64,000 nt of DNA from Coptis chinensis (lineage: Eukaryota > Streptophyta > Magnoliopsida > Ranunculales > Ranunculaceae): NCBI GenBank assembly GCA_015680905.1, contig CM027381.1, positions 51,030,501 through 51,094,500 on the forward strand. Direction: 5' to 3'. Both the position numbers and the translations under genes were made by a program. Below, in pieces: positions 1-11,400 of this stretch. The notes beneath the pieces are model-generated. The model was given only the letters and a program-made list of their open reading frames with translations. It ran no database searches and was not told where the DNA came from. Position 1 is the first letter of the stretch. The number at the start of each line of letters is the position of its first letter.

Positions 1-8
1 AGAAGAAA

Positions 9-1000
9 GTGATGAGGGAGAAGAAGAATGAAGTGTTGAAGGAGAGGATGAAGTTGAGAGTTGTAGGAAGGAAAAATAGTAAAAGAGGTGTGGAGATAAA
101 GCGAACTAAAGAATTTGAAGTTATGAGTGGACAACTAATTAGACAAAATAAGATCGAAGATCAAAACAATATTATTAGGAATAAGCGAATAATCGTAGAA
201 GATGAAGATAGTAATAGTGATACAGAGGAAGAAGAGAATACTTAAAAAAAGAGGAGAATGTTAAGAAGAAAAGATTATGAGTTACCGTTAAAGGACGACG
301 GTGAAACTTATAAATTTTTAGAAGATGGTTATGGGAGAGAAGAGAGCGTAAAAGAAAAGGAGAAAACTGTGGTTAAAAATTTAGAGAAGAAAGACGATTG
401 CATGAGGTTGGAGTTGGCATTTTAGCACTAACGGAAAATCACAAAACATAAAGGTGAATCCAACAATTTAATCCAAGTGACAACTAGCATGCAACGAGAA
501 AAGAAACGAGGTAAATTATTTGTTCTATTTGTTTATTTGTTTATTTATTTAATCAGTAACACGCGTTTTAAGGTTATGTTAATGTTTCAGGTAGTGAGAA
601 TAATGGAAGAATTAAATGAGATGGAAGAACAGATTTGAACGCCATCGTAAGGACCGAAGAATTAGAAGATTTGAAAGCCCAAGTGAAAACGCAGGAAGAA
701 GAAAACGAAAAGATGACTGCAAAAGTGTTGGGGTTAGAAAAGAATTAAGTCTTTGCTAAGAAAGAGAATGTGGAAAATAAGAAATTGTTAACACAAGCTT
801 CCTAGAGAGATAGGAAATAAGGAGATGGAGAGGATGCAAGCAATTATGCAAAAGGCAGATGTTCTGGAAGAGAATGAAGAGAGAAAGAAGACCTATAATA
901 AATTATATCTAATGTATATGGAGATTGTTAAAGTTGCTCCGAAAGGTGTGCCTTTTCCAGAGGGAACTTAATAGACAGTTGATTTTGAAATAAATGTAGT
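9..1000 (+). other. Unrecognised Lys/Glu-rich coding-like debris
   Basis: An open frame at 9-245 (78 aa) is rich in Lys, Arg, Glu and Asp and ends in an acidic stretch (EDEDSNSDTEEEE). Purine-rich, coding-like sequence continues to about 970 in changing frames, including a coiled-coil-like patch around 815-960 rich in Glu, Lys and Met. Stops and frame changes suggest a decayed gene or TE gag region. I do not recognise the family and assign no function. Confidence 0.25.
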
Positions 1001-1820
1001 AAAAATACTACCAACCTTGAATGAACATGCATTGTCGACAATAATTTGATAATAATATATCATCTTGCTTTTGATCTTGCGTTCTTTGCTGCATTTCAAT
1101 ACGTAGTATGGACAGAAAAATATGATAGCGATATAACGAGGGGAAAGCAGACGCCCCCAATATAAAATCTATTGGAGAAAGTGTGATTGAAAGGCAAAGG
1201 GGCCATGATCGTCCTTAATGAACCTAGCTATTCAAGTGTCAAAATATTTATACCAAACATTAGGCAAGGTCTGGAATTTTCCTCAAGTGCAAGGTTGTCA
1301 TTCTTGCACTTGGACCAAACACAACGCTGTTGCCTTAGTAGTGGAATTCACACGGATATTAAAATTTGAGAGTATTCCAATAACCGTACCGAGCAAGAAT
1401 AACCATCTTATTGACTCGGATTTCCTTCAAGCAGACATGAATGCGACATACTTGGACCGAAGAAGGCATAATATGGATGACCTCTTTGGAATTAATGCTA
1501 ATGAATGACAATATTGTTGAAAGGAGGAGTACAGAAGAATAGAGTAATGTAATAAAGGACAACTAAACATATGAGAATGGAAATTGAATGTCTTTATTGA
1601 TGGATAACATGTAAAAATGTAAAAGAACTTTGTAACGGTACGGTAAAAAATGTCGTTTGTCTATTTCAACAGCAACCATTGAGATGTACTGGAAATCAGC
1701 TATGTGGATGAAACTGATTCAGCACCATATTCAAGGTTGAAAGGTGATAACGCAGTTAAATACTTCGGCGTTGTACTATAAGCCTGCAGAATTACAGGTA
1801 ACTCCTTTACTCAATTCCCC
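1001..1820. other. Stretch with only short unrecognised frames
   Basis: Two overlapping short plus-strand frames (1187-1369, 60 aa, and 1218-1508, 96 aa) and one minus-strand frame (1359-1562) are the only open stretches. None shows a motif I recognise. The two plus frames overlap in different phases, so at most one could be real, possibly with a frameshift. Nothing else is seen here. Confidence 0.2.
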
Positions 1821-3308
1821 TTGAGAAATGACAAAGCTCTTCATGCCCGTGACCATTATTTGTGGAATTTACATCAAAGGGACTTTGTGTTAAGCGGGGT
1901 GAAATCCATTTCATCCAGAAGATTTAAACAAACAGACGCCCCTGGTCGAGCCTATGTGGAGGATGACACCTGCCATTATCTCTTACAAAAGTTGGAGATT
2001 TTAGGCGGTTCATATTTTCGGGTCCAACTGGAGATTGTCTTTTTCTTTGTGTGTAACCAGCCTATCTAAGTCGGTAGCTTGTTTGGGATCGTGGTCTTCC
2101 CTCTAGTTGCTTCTGTGACACCTTCTTTCCCAATCGGATCAGACCTGTTTAGGATGGCGATTTTCCTCTAGTCAACGAGGTCGGCCTTCCCTGTCACATC
2201 GGTCTCGTTAGGGATATTGTTCTTCCTTTAATTTTCTTCCGTGACACCTTCTTTCTCTATTTGGGATGGTAATTTTTCTCAAATCTGTGAGGTCGGCCTT
2301 CCCTGTCAGGTCGGTCCGGCCTGGGATGATGGTCTTCCTTATACTTTCTTTCGTGACACCTTCTTTCCCGGCTTGTCTGGTCGGACCTGTCTAGGATGAC
2401 GATTTTCCTCAAATCTACGAGGTCGGCTTTCCCTGTCAGGTCCGTCTGGTCTAGGACGATGGTCTTCTTTATAGTTTTTTCTGTGATGATATTTTTTTTG
2501 TTAGGTAAGACCTGTCTGGGATGGCGATTTTCCTCAAATCAACGAGGTCGGCCTTCCCTATCAGGTCGGACCTATCTAGGATGTCGGTCTTCCCTGTCAG
2601 GTCAAACCTGTCTGGGATGATGTTTTTTCATAACTTATCAAGTACATTTCCTTGATTATCGTTAAGTTCTTTTGCAATCAACTATTTCAATTGTTGTTCC
2701 ATCAGAGTTAAAGTATTTGCTCAAACAAATAGACTCCCCCGGTCGTGCTCATGTGGAGAAGGATACCTTCCATTGTCTCTTATTGGAGTTAGAGATTTTT
2801 GGCGGTACGCAGGATTAGCTCCGACCGGTGATTGTCTTTTTCTATCCCTGTAACCAGCCTGCCTAAGCCAGTAGTTACCCTTGGCAGGGCGGTCGGTATA
2901 ATTATACCGCTCTTCCATGTTTGGTTGCTATTGTCTGCGGTGCCTGCCTTCCCAGTCATGTCAAACATATCTCGGATGGCGGTCTTCCCTGAAATTGATT
3001 CTCTAAGGTAAATCTTCCCTTTGAGATCGGACATGTCTAAGGTAGTAGTTATCCCTGTCAATCCGATTCTCCCCATAAGTTTGGGTAATAGGGTCATTAC
3101 TCTTAGAGCGTGCACTAGTTGATTGTGCTTGAGAAATAACACCTTGCGGTGGCGCTGCTGCAGTTGGATGTTGAGAATTGATCCTACCACTAGGAGCAAC
3201 TCGATTGTTCAACGGTTCTTGCATTGACCGAGTTGAATTTCGAAGGTTACGATTCCTATTAGCAGGAAGAATATGTTGATAGTTCGGTCTGCTTCTTGTG
3301 CTTACCAT
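1821..3308 (-). pseudogene. Ty3/Gypsy gag remnant (minus strand)
   Basis: Gag-type protein of an LTR retrotransposon, which would form the capsid of the replication particle. It is read on the minus strand from an ATG at 3308, 36 bases past a primer-binding site (3344-3360) and next to an LTR (3364-3748). The first frame (3308-3003, 101 aa) begins MVSTRSRPNYQ and is basic and Gln/Pro-rich, as in plant Gypsy gag N-termini. It is followed by overlapping broken frames 3199-2789 and 2918-2721. The block 2722-2890 is repeated in diverged form at 1925-2090, and a tandem repeat fills the space between them. No protease, reverse transcriptase or integrase follows, so the element is truncated. Assignment rests mainly on the PBS/LTR context. 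Confidence 0.55.
2050..2640. repeat. Tandem repeat, ~112-130 bp unit, ~4.5 copies
   Basis: The landmark GTGACACC recurs at about 2115, 2241 and 2353, with a diverged copy near 2483. Each is followed by a block like GGTCGGCCTTCCCTGTCAGG. Unit lengths therefore vary between about 112 and 130 bp. The array lies between two copies of a longer gag-like segment (1925-2090 and 2722-2890). Similar amino-acid units (DLxGKxxLR) appear on the minus strand at 2960-3040, so it looks like an expanded piece of the gag reading frame. Confidence 0.65.
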
Positions 3309-3343
3309 CTTGATTACTTCACGTGATAATGGATTCTAAAAAA

Positions 3344-3360
3344 CCCACAGACGGTGCCAA
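3344..3360 (-). promoter_or_regulatory. Primer-binding site of minus-strand LTR retrotransposon
   Basis: On the minus strand this reads TTGGCACCGTCTGTGGG, close to the TTGGCGCCGTCTGTGGG-type site common in plant Ty3/Gypsy elements. It begins three bases inside the LTR end (CA at 3364-3365 on the minus strand), the usual spacing. The primer tRNA is not certain. Confidence 0.7.
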
Positions 3361-3363
3361 TTA

Positions 3364-3748
3364 TGTTTTGGCAGTAACCTGCTTCAACACAACGAGAGCA
3401 ATGGTAAAGAACGTACTAAGAAACAGAGGAATTTTATGTTGGGGGAGATAAAACTGAACCAAATAATGGCTGCCTACGTACCCCAGATCTATTATCTAGG
3501 GATCAAGTTTCAACGTAGTTCACATTATTAGAATAAGTAGTTTTTATATGAATGAAGAGATTGAGTCCTACGAGGACTGTGTTTGTTTTTGTCAAAAGAA
3601 TTCTTATCCCTTTGAACCTCTATCCTTATATTCTACAATAATGAATCTGGACATATTCTGACATAGGCCAGTTATTGGGTGTAGCTAGAATTAAGCCCTT
3701 GGGCTGGATCTGTGGGCTTAATGAGCCACAAAGTGGGGGTCTATACAC
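3364..3748 (-). repeat. 5' LTR of minus-strand Ty3/Gypsy element
   Basis: The segment reads TG...CA on both strands: the minus strand starts TGTATAGACCCCC and ends CCAAAACA next to the primer-binding site. It contains the block TGCCTACGTACCCC (about 3471) followed by GGGATCAAGT and CGTAGTTC, a motif that recurs in plant Gypsy LTRs. The outer boundary at 3748 is chosen for the TG/CA rule; 3750 is also possible. No second LTR was found in the window, so the pair cannot be confirmed. Confidence 0.6.
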
Positions 3749-4569
3749 ATTCTCCTTGCTCTAGTTGAAATTGTTCGTGAAAAATTTCGATTCAAACAAG
3801 TGAAACAATTTGAACTTAATATAATGTAGAGGATGCAACTTTAAATATGGAGTTGAGGATGCATAATTTTGTTTCTATAATACAGTGCGGACCACAGTGA
3901 GATGGAACTTATTTGACCTCAGGATTTGTTAGTACAAGTCACACAGGATGGGTAAAAGTCGCATTGAGGGGGTGGGGTGGGGTGGGGCGCAAGGGCAAGG
4001 GCAATAAGAAGTGCCGTTAAAGGAGTGTGTTGACATTGAAGATCAACTTTTACCACTCATACGATATTAGTAGAAGTTCTATCTTATGGGTGTCTTGTGT
4101 CAAATTTTGCTACGTTAAACTTTCCTTCGTCACAGGACCTAAAACAGTGTATGATTGTGCAAGGCTTCAAGTCAACTTTCTCTAGAATGCACATCATGTT
4201 TACGATTCTAAGTTTGGCAGCAAATGAACCTTTTCTTTGTATTTCTAAAATTATTTATTGAGACTAGGTTGGGTTAAAGCATCTCTATCCGGATACATGG
4301 TGAATCCTTTTCATTCAGTTCACCTTAGCTATAATCCTATATATATAAGTGTCGTCATTATTAATTGTGTAGAAGTGTATCTGTAAGATATGCCATAGTT
4401 TTTGCTAAGTAGGTTGGTTGGAATGACACTACCTTTGGTCTTATTCTATACTAGCATAAGTGCATGTCGAGGGCAAAAGAAGCTTATGGCATTATACACC
4501 CAAAAAGCATGCATTCCAAAATTAATTTGCTATGATCTATTTTAAACGTGTTTAAGTTACATATATAAA
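3749..4569. other. Intergenic stretch without recognised gene
   Basis: No open frame of note and no TE terminus that I can define. The only structured feature is the G-run at 3968-3987. Confidence 0.4.
3968..3987 (+). other. G-quadruplex-forming motif
   Basis: Four G-runs (5, 4, 4 and 4 G) are separated by single T bases, followed by C. Single-base loops with runs of at least four G are the most stable class of intramolecular G-quadruplex. Whether it has any role is unknown. Confidence 0.75.
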
Positions 4570-4985
4570 CTAGCTTGTAGGCCCGTGCATACACACCGGC
4601 TCTTTTGAAAATATTTAGATTTTTTTTAGAAAATTGGGACTACTGTTTTAGTCACTAACCCGTTTTAATTTTTTAACAAATTGTTTTAATTAAGTTTTAA
4701 AAACCCGTTTTTTTCAATTGGGAGAAAGATCATGTTTTAATAGAATAATTCTCGTTTTAGTTAGATATGCTAGATTTTTCCTTTTTAATAAGGGAGGAAT
4801 TCTCATTTTAATAGGAGAATGATTCCTGCTTTAATTAGAAGTGCTAGAATTTGTTTTAATAGGAGATGAATTTCCGTTATAATAAGAGAGGAATTCCCGT
4901 TGTAAAAAAAGATTCCCGTTTTTCAAATAGGAGAAAAATTCCCGTTTTAATAGGAGATGACGTGGAATTTTAATAGGGCTCGAAA
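4570..4985. repeat. Degenerate repeat built on CCCGTTTTAATAGGAGA-like units
   Basis: From about 4660 to 4970 the sequence repeats irregular units of 20-30 bp combining CCCGTTTTAAT and AGGAGAxGAATT (for example at 4755, 4800, 4850, 4885, 4920 and 4945). The block starts after GGCCCGTGCATACACACCGG (4580), a motif of the kind often seen at non-autonomous plant TE ends. I cannot define termini or target duplications. Confidence 0.5.
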
Positions 4986-5849
4986 GATACCCTTTGTGGG
5001 AGCTTTAATGTTAAGATATAGATAAGTAAACAAATTTATTATATTAGGAGATGTACACAAAAACAACTCAGATAAGAGTTTTTAACTTGCTAAAATGTAA
5101 ATATTAGAATTATTAAATTTTATATTAGATACAACTGATAGTTAAAGGGCAATACATTCAAATTACAACAAAACACTACATAAAATCACACAAAAGCCGT
5201 AGAATTTGGTATGTTGTCTCCATATCTTAGTAACAATCCATGGCCTGCAACATAATTAATATGAATTAGCTGGAGGAATGCAGTGAGATAAACATGATAG
5301 TAACATTGCTACAATATAAAAACGTGCATGTTAGTTTAGAGCATTACAATTCAACTAATTTTCAATAACACATGTTTGATAAGGTCAGTAAAAAAGTAAT
5401 GTAATCACTATTTGACTACCAACCACCAACAACAATTGAGATTACCCAAAACTTACAAATGCGCTTAACAGAGATTAATCGGTCTATATGGAAGCTTTCA
5501 ATAGATTGTAGTTGTCCAAGAGTTTACACTACATGAATATTGGAAAACATCTTAAAGACATGATAAAGACGACTCGTAATCTCTATATCATTTGAAATTG
5601 GAATCTCTCACTCCTCCCACAAGTTCATATGTGAAATTTGAAGTTCCATCATATTTGCAAATGCTATTATAACCACATGAAAATCCACAAAAACTCCTGC
5701 ATAGTCCCACTTCCTCGTTGCAAAAGCATTGGCTGCTGCAACTAATCTTGCATGTCTTTTCACCTGTTCTCTATAGACATAACCAGTGGGTTTAAACAAG
5801 AGATAAGGTGGAAGCGATTAATCAAATAACAACTCTACAATCAGTGCAA
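4986..5849. other. Stretch without recognised gene
   Basis: The only open frame is 5799-5608 on the minus strand (63 aa), which contains a stretch rich in Ala and Phe but no motif I know. It may be a chance frame. No TE ends were identified. Confidence 0.3.
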
Positions 5850-5898
5850 ATGCAAAAATTTCAACAATAATCGTGAACTAGTTCCCATTGCATCACCT

Positions 5899-6502
5899 GT
5901 GCAACTTTTTGTTGATAAGATGAATGAGACTTTCCTGGCTAATATGAATCAACAATCTCAAATCCTAACATCTATCCAGCAATCGCTTAAACAATTAGTG
6001 CAAGAGAAGAGTAAAAAAGGCGTGTTTTCTAGACAAGCAGTTACAAATCCTAAGCTAGCAAACACAGCCTTTGAAATCAACAATGCACTAGGTACAAGTA
6101 ATCCAAACCAAGGGGAGATTAATGTAATCACTACTCTTTGATCTGGCAAAACCATAGATAATAAAATACGTATGCCAGATGATCACCCAACTAGCTGAAA
6201 CTCCAAATGTACCTGTTTCTAATGTTGAACCTACGCTTGAAGCACCAATTCCAACTAAGTCACCATCTAAGACACTAGGAAACGAGCAAACGGATCCGTA
6301 TGCCAAATTCCAACCTAAGACACCGTTTCTTGCATATTTGGCAAAGAACATACCTGATGAAAATTTTGATGAGATTCGAGAAACTTTTAAGAATTTGACG
6401 ATCAACTTACCATTTCTCGATGCCCTCAAACAGTTGCCAAAACATGCAAAGTTTCTGAAAAATATGTGCACTACAAAAAGAAGAACCAATGTTCCTCACT
6501 GA
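5899..6502 (+). pseudogene. gag: Athila-like gag C-terminal fragment
   Basis: Structural polyprotein portion of the retrotransposon. A first frame (5899-6141) has a Gln/Met-rich coiled-coil-like segment (QQSQILTSIQQSLKQL) and ends at a TGA (6139-6141) where family members have an Arg codon, a change expected from deamination of a methylated CGA. A second frame (6179-6502) carries the conserved tail, including PFLDALKQLPKHAKFLKNM and the CTTKRxTNVP motif that precedes the protease. The start is not preserved and the part upstream of 5899 is out of frame. Confidence 0.8.
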
Positions 6503-9500
6503 ATAGTTCCCTTCCATCACTGAATCTAATGGTATTATCAAATATAAGGACCTTGGTAGACTAACTGTTCCATGCACATTGGGAGACAAATATACTGCTA
6601 CTACACTATTAGACTTAGGAGCAAGTGTAAACTTACTTCCATACTACCTGTTCAAACAACTAGGTCTGCATGAGCTCAAACCTACCAGTATGACTCTGCA
6701 GTTAGCCGATCGCTCCATCAAGTATCCCAAAGGCATTGTGGAAAATGTCCTCGAAAAGGTCAAAGACTTTTTTTATCCAGTCGATTTTGTCATTCTAGAT
6801 ATAGAAGTCGTCTGTGACTCCATTTCCATCATCTTACGGCGTCCTTTCCTTGGAACTGCAAATACCCTCATAAACTGTCGGTATGGTTCCATGACCATTT
6901 CCTTCGGAAATCTTTATGTTGAGTTGAATGTTTTCAAGTTAATGAAACAAATTCCAAATGCTAACATTGATGGTGAGATTAGCATGGTTGAAGGTCTAGC
7001 GCAAGAGTATTTCACAAACTCTTGTCTAGGTGATGAAGTGCACCAATTCCTTTGTTTTGGTGCATCTGAGTTTGATGTTGACTCATACGTAAACGAAGTC
7101 AATGCATTATTAGAGTCAGTACCACTGTTTGACCGTACTACCGTGATGTCTACTACTGAAGAAGAACATCAATCCGTTTTCTCTGTTGAAGACAACTTTC
7201 ATCATGAATCTTTGATCCCCACTCTTCCCCCTCCTGATTTAAAGCCTCTTCCTTCGGATTTGAAGTACGCCCATCTTGATCCAAATGGCAGTCACCCATT
7301 TATCATTTCCTCCAAGTTGACTGCTGATCAAGAAGGCCGTTTAATTCGTGTCATTCAAGAACACCGTTTTGCGCTTGGATGGTCTTTAGATGACATCAAG
7401 GGTATTGACCCTAGTGTGTGCACCCTTGAAGAAAGAGTGAAGATGTCGCGTGAACCGCAATGTCATCTGAACCCCGCCATGAAGGATGTGGTGCGGGAGG
7501 AAGTTTTAAGATTACTTGATGTGGGTATTATATACCCTATCTCTGATAGTGTTTGGATAAGTCCAATCCACATTGTCCCTAAGAAGTCTGGCATTACAGT
7601 TGTGCAAAGTGAAAATAATGAATGCATCTCTGCTTGCATCCCAGTGAAATGGAGAATTTGCATTGACTATATATCGTAAGCTTAATGCAGTAACACATAA
7701 AGATAATTTCCCTCTTCCTTTCGTTGACCAAATGCTTGAACGATTAGCCGACCATGCTTATTATTGTTTTCTTGATGGATATTCCGGCTACTTTCAGATT
7801 GTCATTGATTCGGCTAACCTAAAAAAGACCACATTCACGTGTCCCTTTGGCAGATTCGCATACAAACGAATGCCTTTTAGTCTTTGTAATGCCCCTGGTA
7901 CTTTCCAACGCTGCATGCTTCACATCTTCAGTGATATGGTTGAACGTTTTATGGAAGTTTTGATGGACGATTTCTCCATATATGGTAACTCATTCAATAG
8001 ATGCCTATCAAATCTTTCCCAGGTTTTTGCGCGTTGTGAAGAGAAAAATCTAGTCCTTAACTGGGAAAAATGTCATTTCATGGTTACCAAGAGCATAGTT
8101 CTAGGTCATGCGTTGTTTCAAAAGATGGTATAGAGGTTGATAAAGCTAAAATTGATAAGATTGCATCTCTTCATATACCACAAACGGTTCGGGACATCAG
8201 TGCCTTTTTAGGCCAAGCAGGATTCTACAGGAGATTCATTCAAGATTTCTCCAAGGTCGCTCGACCTTTAACAAATCTCCTGATTAAAGATGCCATATTC
8301 TATTTCAATTTCAATTGCAAACAAGCTTTTGAGACTCTAAAAATTGCCCTGACCATAGCTCGTATCATTCAACCACCTGATTGGTTTAAACCATTTGAAC
8401 TTATATGTGACGCTAGCGACTATGCTATTGGAGCTGTCTTAGGTCAACGCCTAGACGACAAACCCACCATTGTCATTTACTACGCTAGTAAAACTCTTAA
8501 TGAAACTCAACGTAACTATACCACCACTGAGAAGGAGTTCCTATATAGCTGTTGTATATGCCTTGGATAAGTTTCGTCCATACCTAGTTCATTTTTCGAC
8601 AATAGTCTACATTGACCATGCCGTCCTTCAGTACCTACTCGCGAAAAAAGATGCGAAACAGAGATTGATCCGATGGATCCTTCTCTTGCAAGAGTTTACT
8701 CTCAAAATCAGAGATAAAAAAGGTAGTGAGAATGTTGTTGCTGACCATTTATCAAGGCTTGTCAATGATGATGATAGATTCTGAACCCATTTGTGATTCC
8801 TTCCCCAATGAACACTTGTATTCAGTGTTTTACTCTCCCTGGTACGTTGATATAATGAATTACCTTGTCACCAAGGAAGTCCCTTCCTTTTGGTGTCGTT
8901 CTGACCGTAAAAAGGTATTCTCCATCATGAAATATTATTTATGGGATGAGCCCTACCTCTTTAAGTATTGTTCAGACCAACTCATATGCCGTTGCATTCC
9001 TGACTAGGAACATAATGACTTTTTATCCTTCTGCCATGAACAATCTTGTAGTGGTCATTTCAGTGGCAAGAAAACTGTGGCCAAGGTTCTGCAATGTGGT
9101 TTTTATTGGCCAACACTGTTTAGAGATGCACATGAGCATTGCAAGGCATGCACTAGCTGCCAGCAGCTGGGCCACATTACTCAACGCAATATGATACCCT
9201 TAAATCCAATTCTAATTATGGAATTTTTTTATGTTGGGGCATCGACTTCATGGGTCCCTTCCCAAATTCTCATGGCTTTCTCTACATTCTGGTAGTTGTT
9301 GATTACGTGTCAAAATGGATATATTGAGGCAATAACATGTCGGGCTAATGACCATAAGGCCGTAGTAATTTTTGTAAAAGAAAATATTTTCTCTCGTTTT
9401 GGTGTTCATAGAGCTATCATTAGTGATGGGGGAAAATATTTTTGTAATAAATTTTTTGAGTCGTTATTAAAGAAATATGGAGTAACCCACAATGTGGCAA

Positions 9501-10138
9501 CTTTGTATCATCCTCAGACCAGTGGCCAAGTGAAAGTATCTAATAGAGAGATAAAGTCCATTATGGAGAAAATAGTTAATCCATCTAGGAAAGACTAGTC
9601 TCTCTATTTATTTGATACCTTGTGGGCATATAGAACGGCCTTTAAGACACCTATATGGATGTCTCCTTACCGCCTCATTTTTGGAAAACCTTGTCATCTG
9701 CTGGTTGAACTTGAGCATCATGCTCTATGAGCCATAAAAAGCCTCAATTATAATATCAATACAGCAGGCGAGAAGAGAAAGTTGCAAATAAATGAGCTTG
9801 AGGAAATTCGAAGTGATACATATGATCTCTCGAAATCCTATAAAGCCAACATGAAAAGAGTTCACGACAAACACATTTTGCAGAAGGATTTCAAAATTGG
9901 TCAAAAAGTTTTGCTTTACAACTTAAGTACATATTTTTCCAGGAAAACTAAAAACACGATGGTCCGGTCCTTTCATTATTTATGTAGTCACCCCTTATGG
10001 GGCAATATAATCTCTTTGAAAAATCAAAACGATAATAGTGAATTTCAAGTAAATGGTCAACGCCTCAAACATTACCACGAGTTATGCTCTCCAGATGTCG
10101 AACAAACACTTATACAAGATCCAGTCTACAGAGACTAA
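6503..10138 (+). pseudogene. pol: Athila-like pol: protease, RT, RNase H, integrase (broken)
   Basis: Polyprotein that would process itself, copy RNA to DNA and integrate it. The protease lies at the start of the 6579-7679 frame, with the retropepsin-type DLGA triad at 6612 (Leu in place of the usual Ser/Thr). Reverse transcriptase begins near 7460 and crosses a frameshift at about 7665 into 7663-8133; its catalytic box reads LMDDF with Asp codons at 7966 and 7969. RNase H (DASDYAIGAVLGQ, about 8410-8445) is in frame 8070-8570, then shifts into 8470-8784. Integrase follows in pieces: the zinc-binding region ([13 protein letters not shown], about 9140-9180), and the catalytic core in 9296-9598 (ending at a TAG) with YHPQTSGQ near 9510. 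The tail 9782-10138 ends near QRLKHY. Several frameshifts and stops mean it cannot encode a working polyprotein. Confidence 0.9.
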
Positions 10139-10641
10139 TGGATTTACTGGTGTACTTCCTTCAATGTGTTTTAAAATAATGGAGTACACCATTTTGGTAG
10201 TCGGGCCCTCTTTTCTTTTCTTCTCTTATATCACTTAGAGTGTGTGGTTGCAAGCGCTGGAACCGTAGTCTACAACAACTCTTTTTAGAACTGAATATAA
10301 ATGTCTTTTCTGATAATCGAGCAAACGTTCATTCTGGTACGCGATGGGTACCTAAAATTTCCCCTCCTTCCTTCTCTTCCCTTTTCTACTCTCTTTCTCA
10401 CAAAATTTAGCTAATCATTTGGTGTAAGTCTCACTCATCACGGATAGATAATGGTCATAGTACTTTTGCTCGTAAACGACGTGCACGAAGGATGGGGTTG
10501 TATGCGTTGTCAAACACCTTTTTGTCCAGATCTTCAACCATTAGGATATACTCGCTCGTACAAGGTATATATACACATGCCTGACACCAGCTCATGAGCA
10601 GGATAAACTTCGTTGCCGCGCTGTTGCTCCAACTGGATGGA

Positions 10642-10707
10642 AATCGTCTTGAGGGTTTGACGTTAAAAGACTCGAATCGTCTTGATGATCTGACTTTAAA
10701 AGACTCA
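10642..10707 (+). repeat. 33-bp direct tandem duplication
   Basis: Two adjacent 33-bp units (10642-10674 and 10675-10707) both begin AATCGTCTTGA and share TTAAAAGACTC; they differ at a few positions. It may be part of an LTR or untranslated region of the Athila-like element. Confidence 0.8.
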
Positions 10708-11086
10708 ACATGTATATACTCGTGTCTTTTACAATTCACCTTTGCCCTATTGCTGCGCACAAAAAGATTTTATATAGGCTAGCATATGTTATCTACTAGG
10801 GACACATGCAATGGATTCCACCCAGACCAATCCCTTCTGGGGCGGTTTGAGGTTTATCCCTATGTACTAAGGGTAATATTAGTCTAATGCACTCCTCGCA
10901 AGGACCAGGACAATATTGTCCTACAATGTAGGCCCCCAAAACATAAAGGTGAAGCTATAGTCTGGCTGGATTGGGTTCGTTTATGAGTCGACGTGAAAGT
11001 TGTCAAGGATCATTGCGATTGAAATGAGTTCAATAGCCATACCAGTGATGGTAACACGTTAATATTCCCTTGTACGTTTGTTTAAA

Positions 11087-11112
11087 ATAATAATAATAAT
11101 AATAATAATGAA
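11087..11112. repeat. AAT trinucleotide microsatellite
   Basis: About eight AAT units, followed by three AATG-type units (to about 11120). Confidence 0.85.
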
Positions 11113-11400
11113 TGAATGAGTCCTGTTTCCACAGACTCAGCCCTTTCACGACTTGTATTGTTCTTCTTCTTCCATTTTTTTCGAAAAAAAATTTGACATT
11201 GAGCATTCCATATACCATTGGATTGAATTTTTCATGCTGATCATTTTGGTAGCTAATTTATCAAATTTGGATTTGAAACGAATCAGGAATCCACGTTTGA
11301 AGTTTCCAGAAGAATTCGGGACATAATGAGCATTTCTGAATTTCATTTGGGCTTGGGCCAAAAATTTCACCCCAATCCAAGTCACATGCCCGCGTCATAA

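Larger units (their letters stand above)
5850..10138 (+). mobile_element. Athila-like Ty3/Gypsy retrotransposon, decayed internal region
   Basis: The internal gag-pol region of a plant Ty3/Gypsy element in the order gag, protease, reverse transcriptase, RNase H, integrase. This order, with integrase last, defines Ty3/Gypsy. The gag tail (AITTLRSGK-like, with the Arg codon now TGA), the protease-region wording (LLDLGASVNLL then PVDFVILD) and the RT text (KLNAVTHKDNFPLPF, DGYSGYFQI) match the Athila lineage. At least six frame breaks make it non-functional. No env-like frame follows and I could not pair LTRs, so they are either lost or too diverged to see. Confidence 0.9.
10139..11400. other. 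Region downstream of Athila-like pol
   Basis: No env-like gene and no convincing LTR is seen, although this is where the 3' untranslated region and LTR should lie. It contains the 33-bp duplication at 10642-10707 and an AAT microsatellite at about 11087-11109. Minus-strand frames at 10455-10760 and 11146-11385 show no known motif and are probably chance. Confidence 0.4.

Noticed and set aside
6470..6480. CACTACAAA resembling a CACTA start
   Set aside because: It lies inside the conserved gag coding text of the Athila-like element and lacks subterminal repeats.
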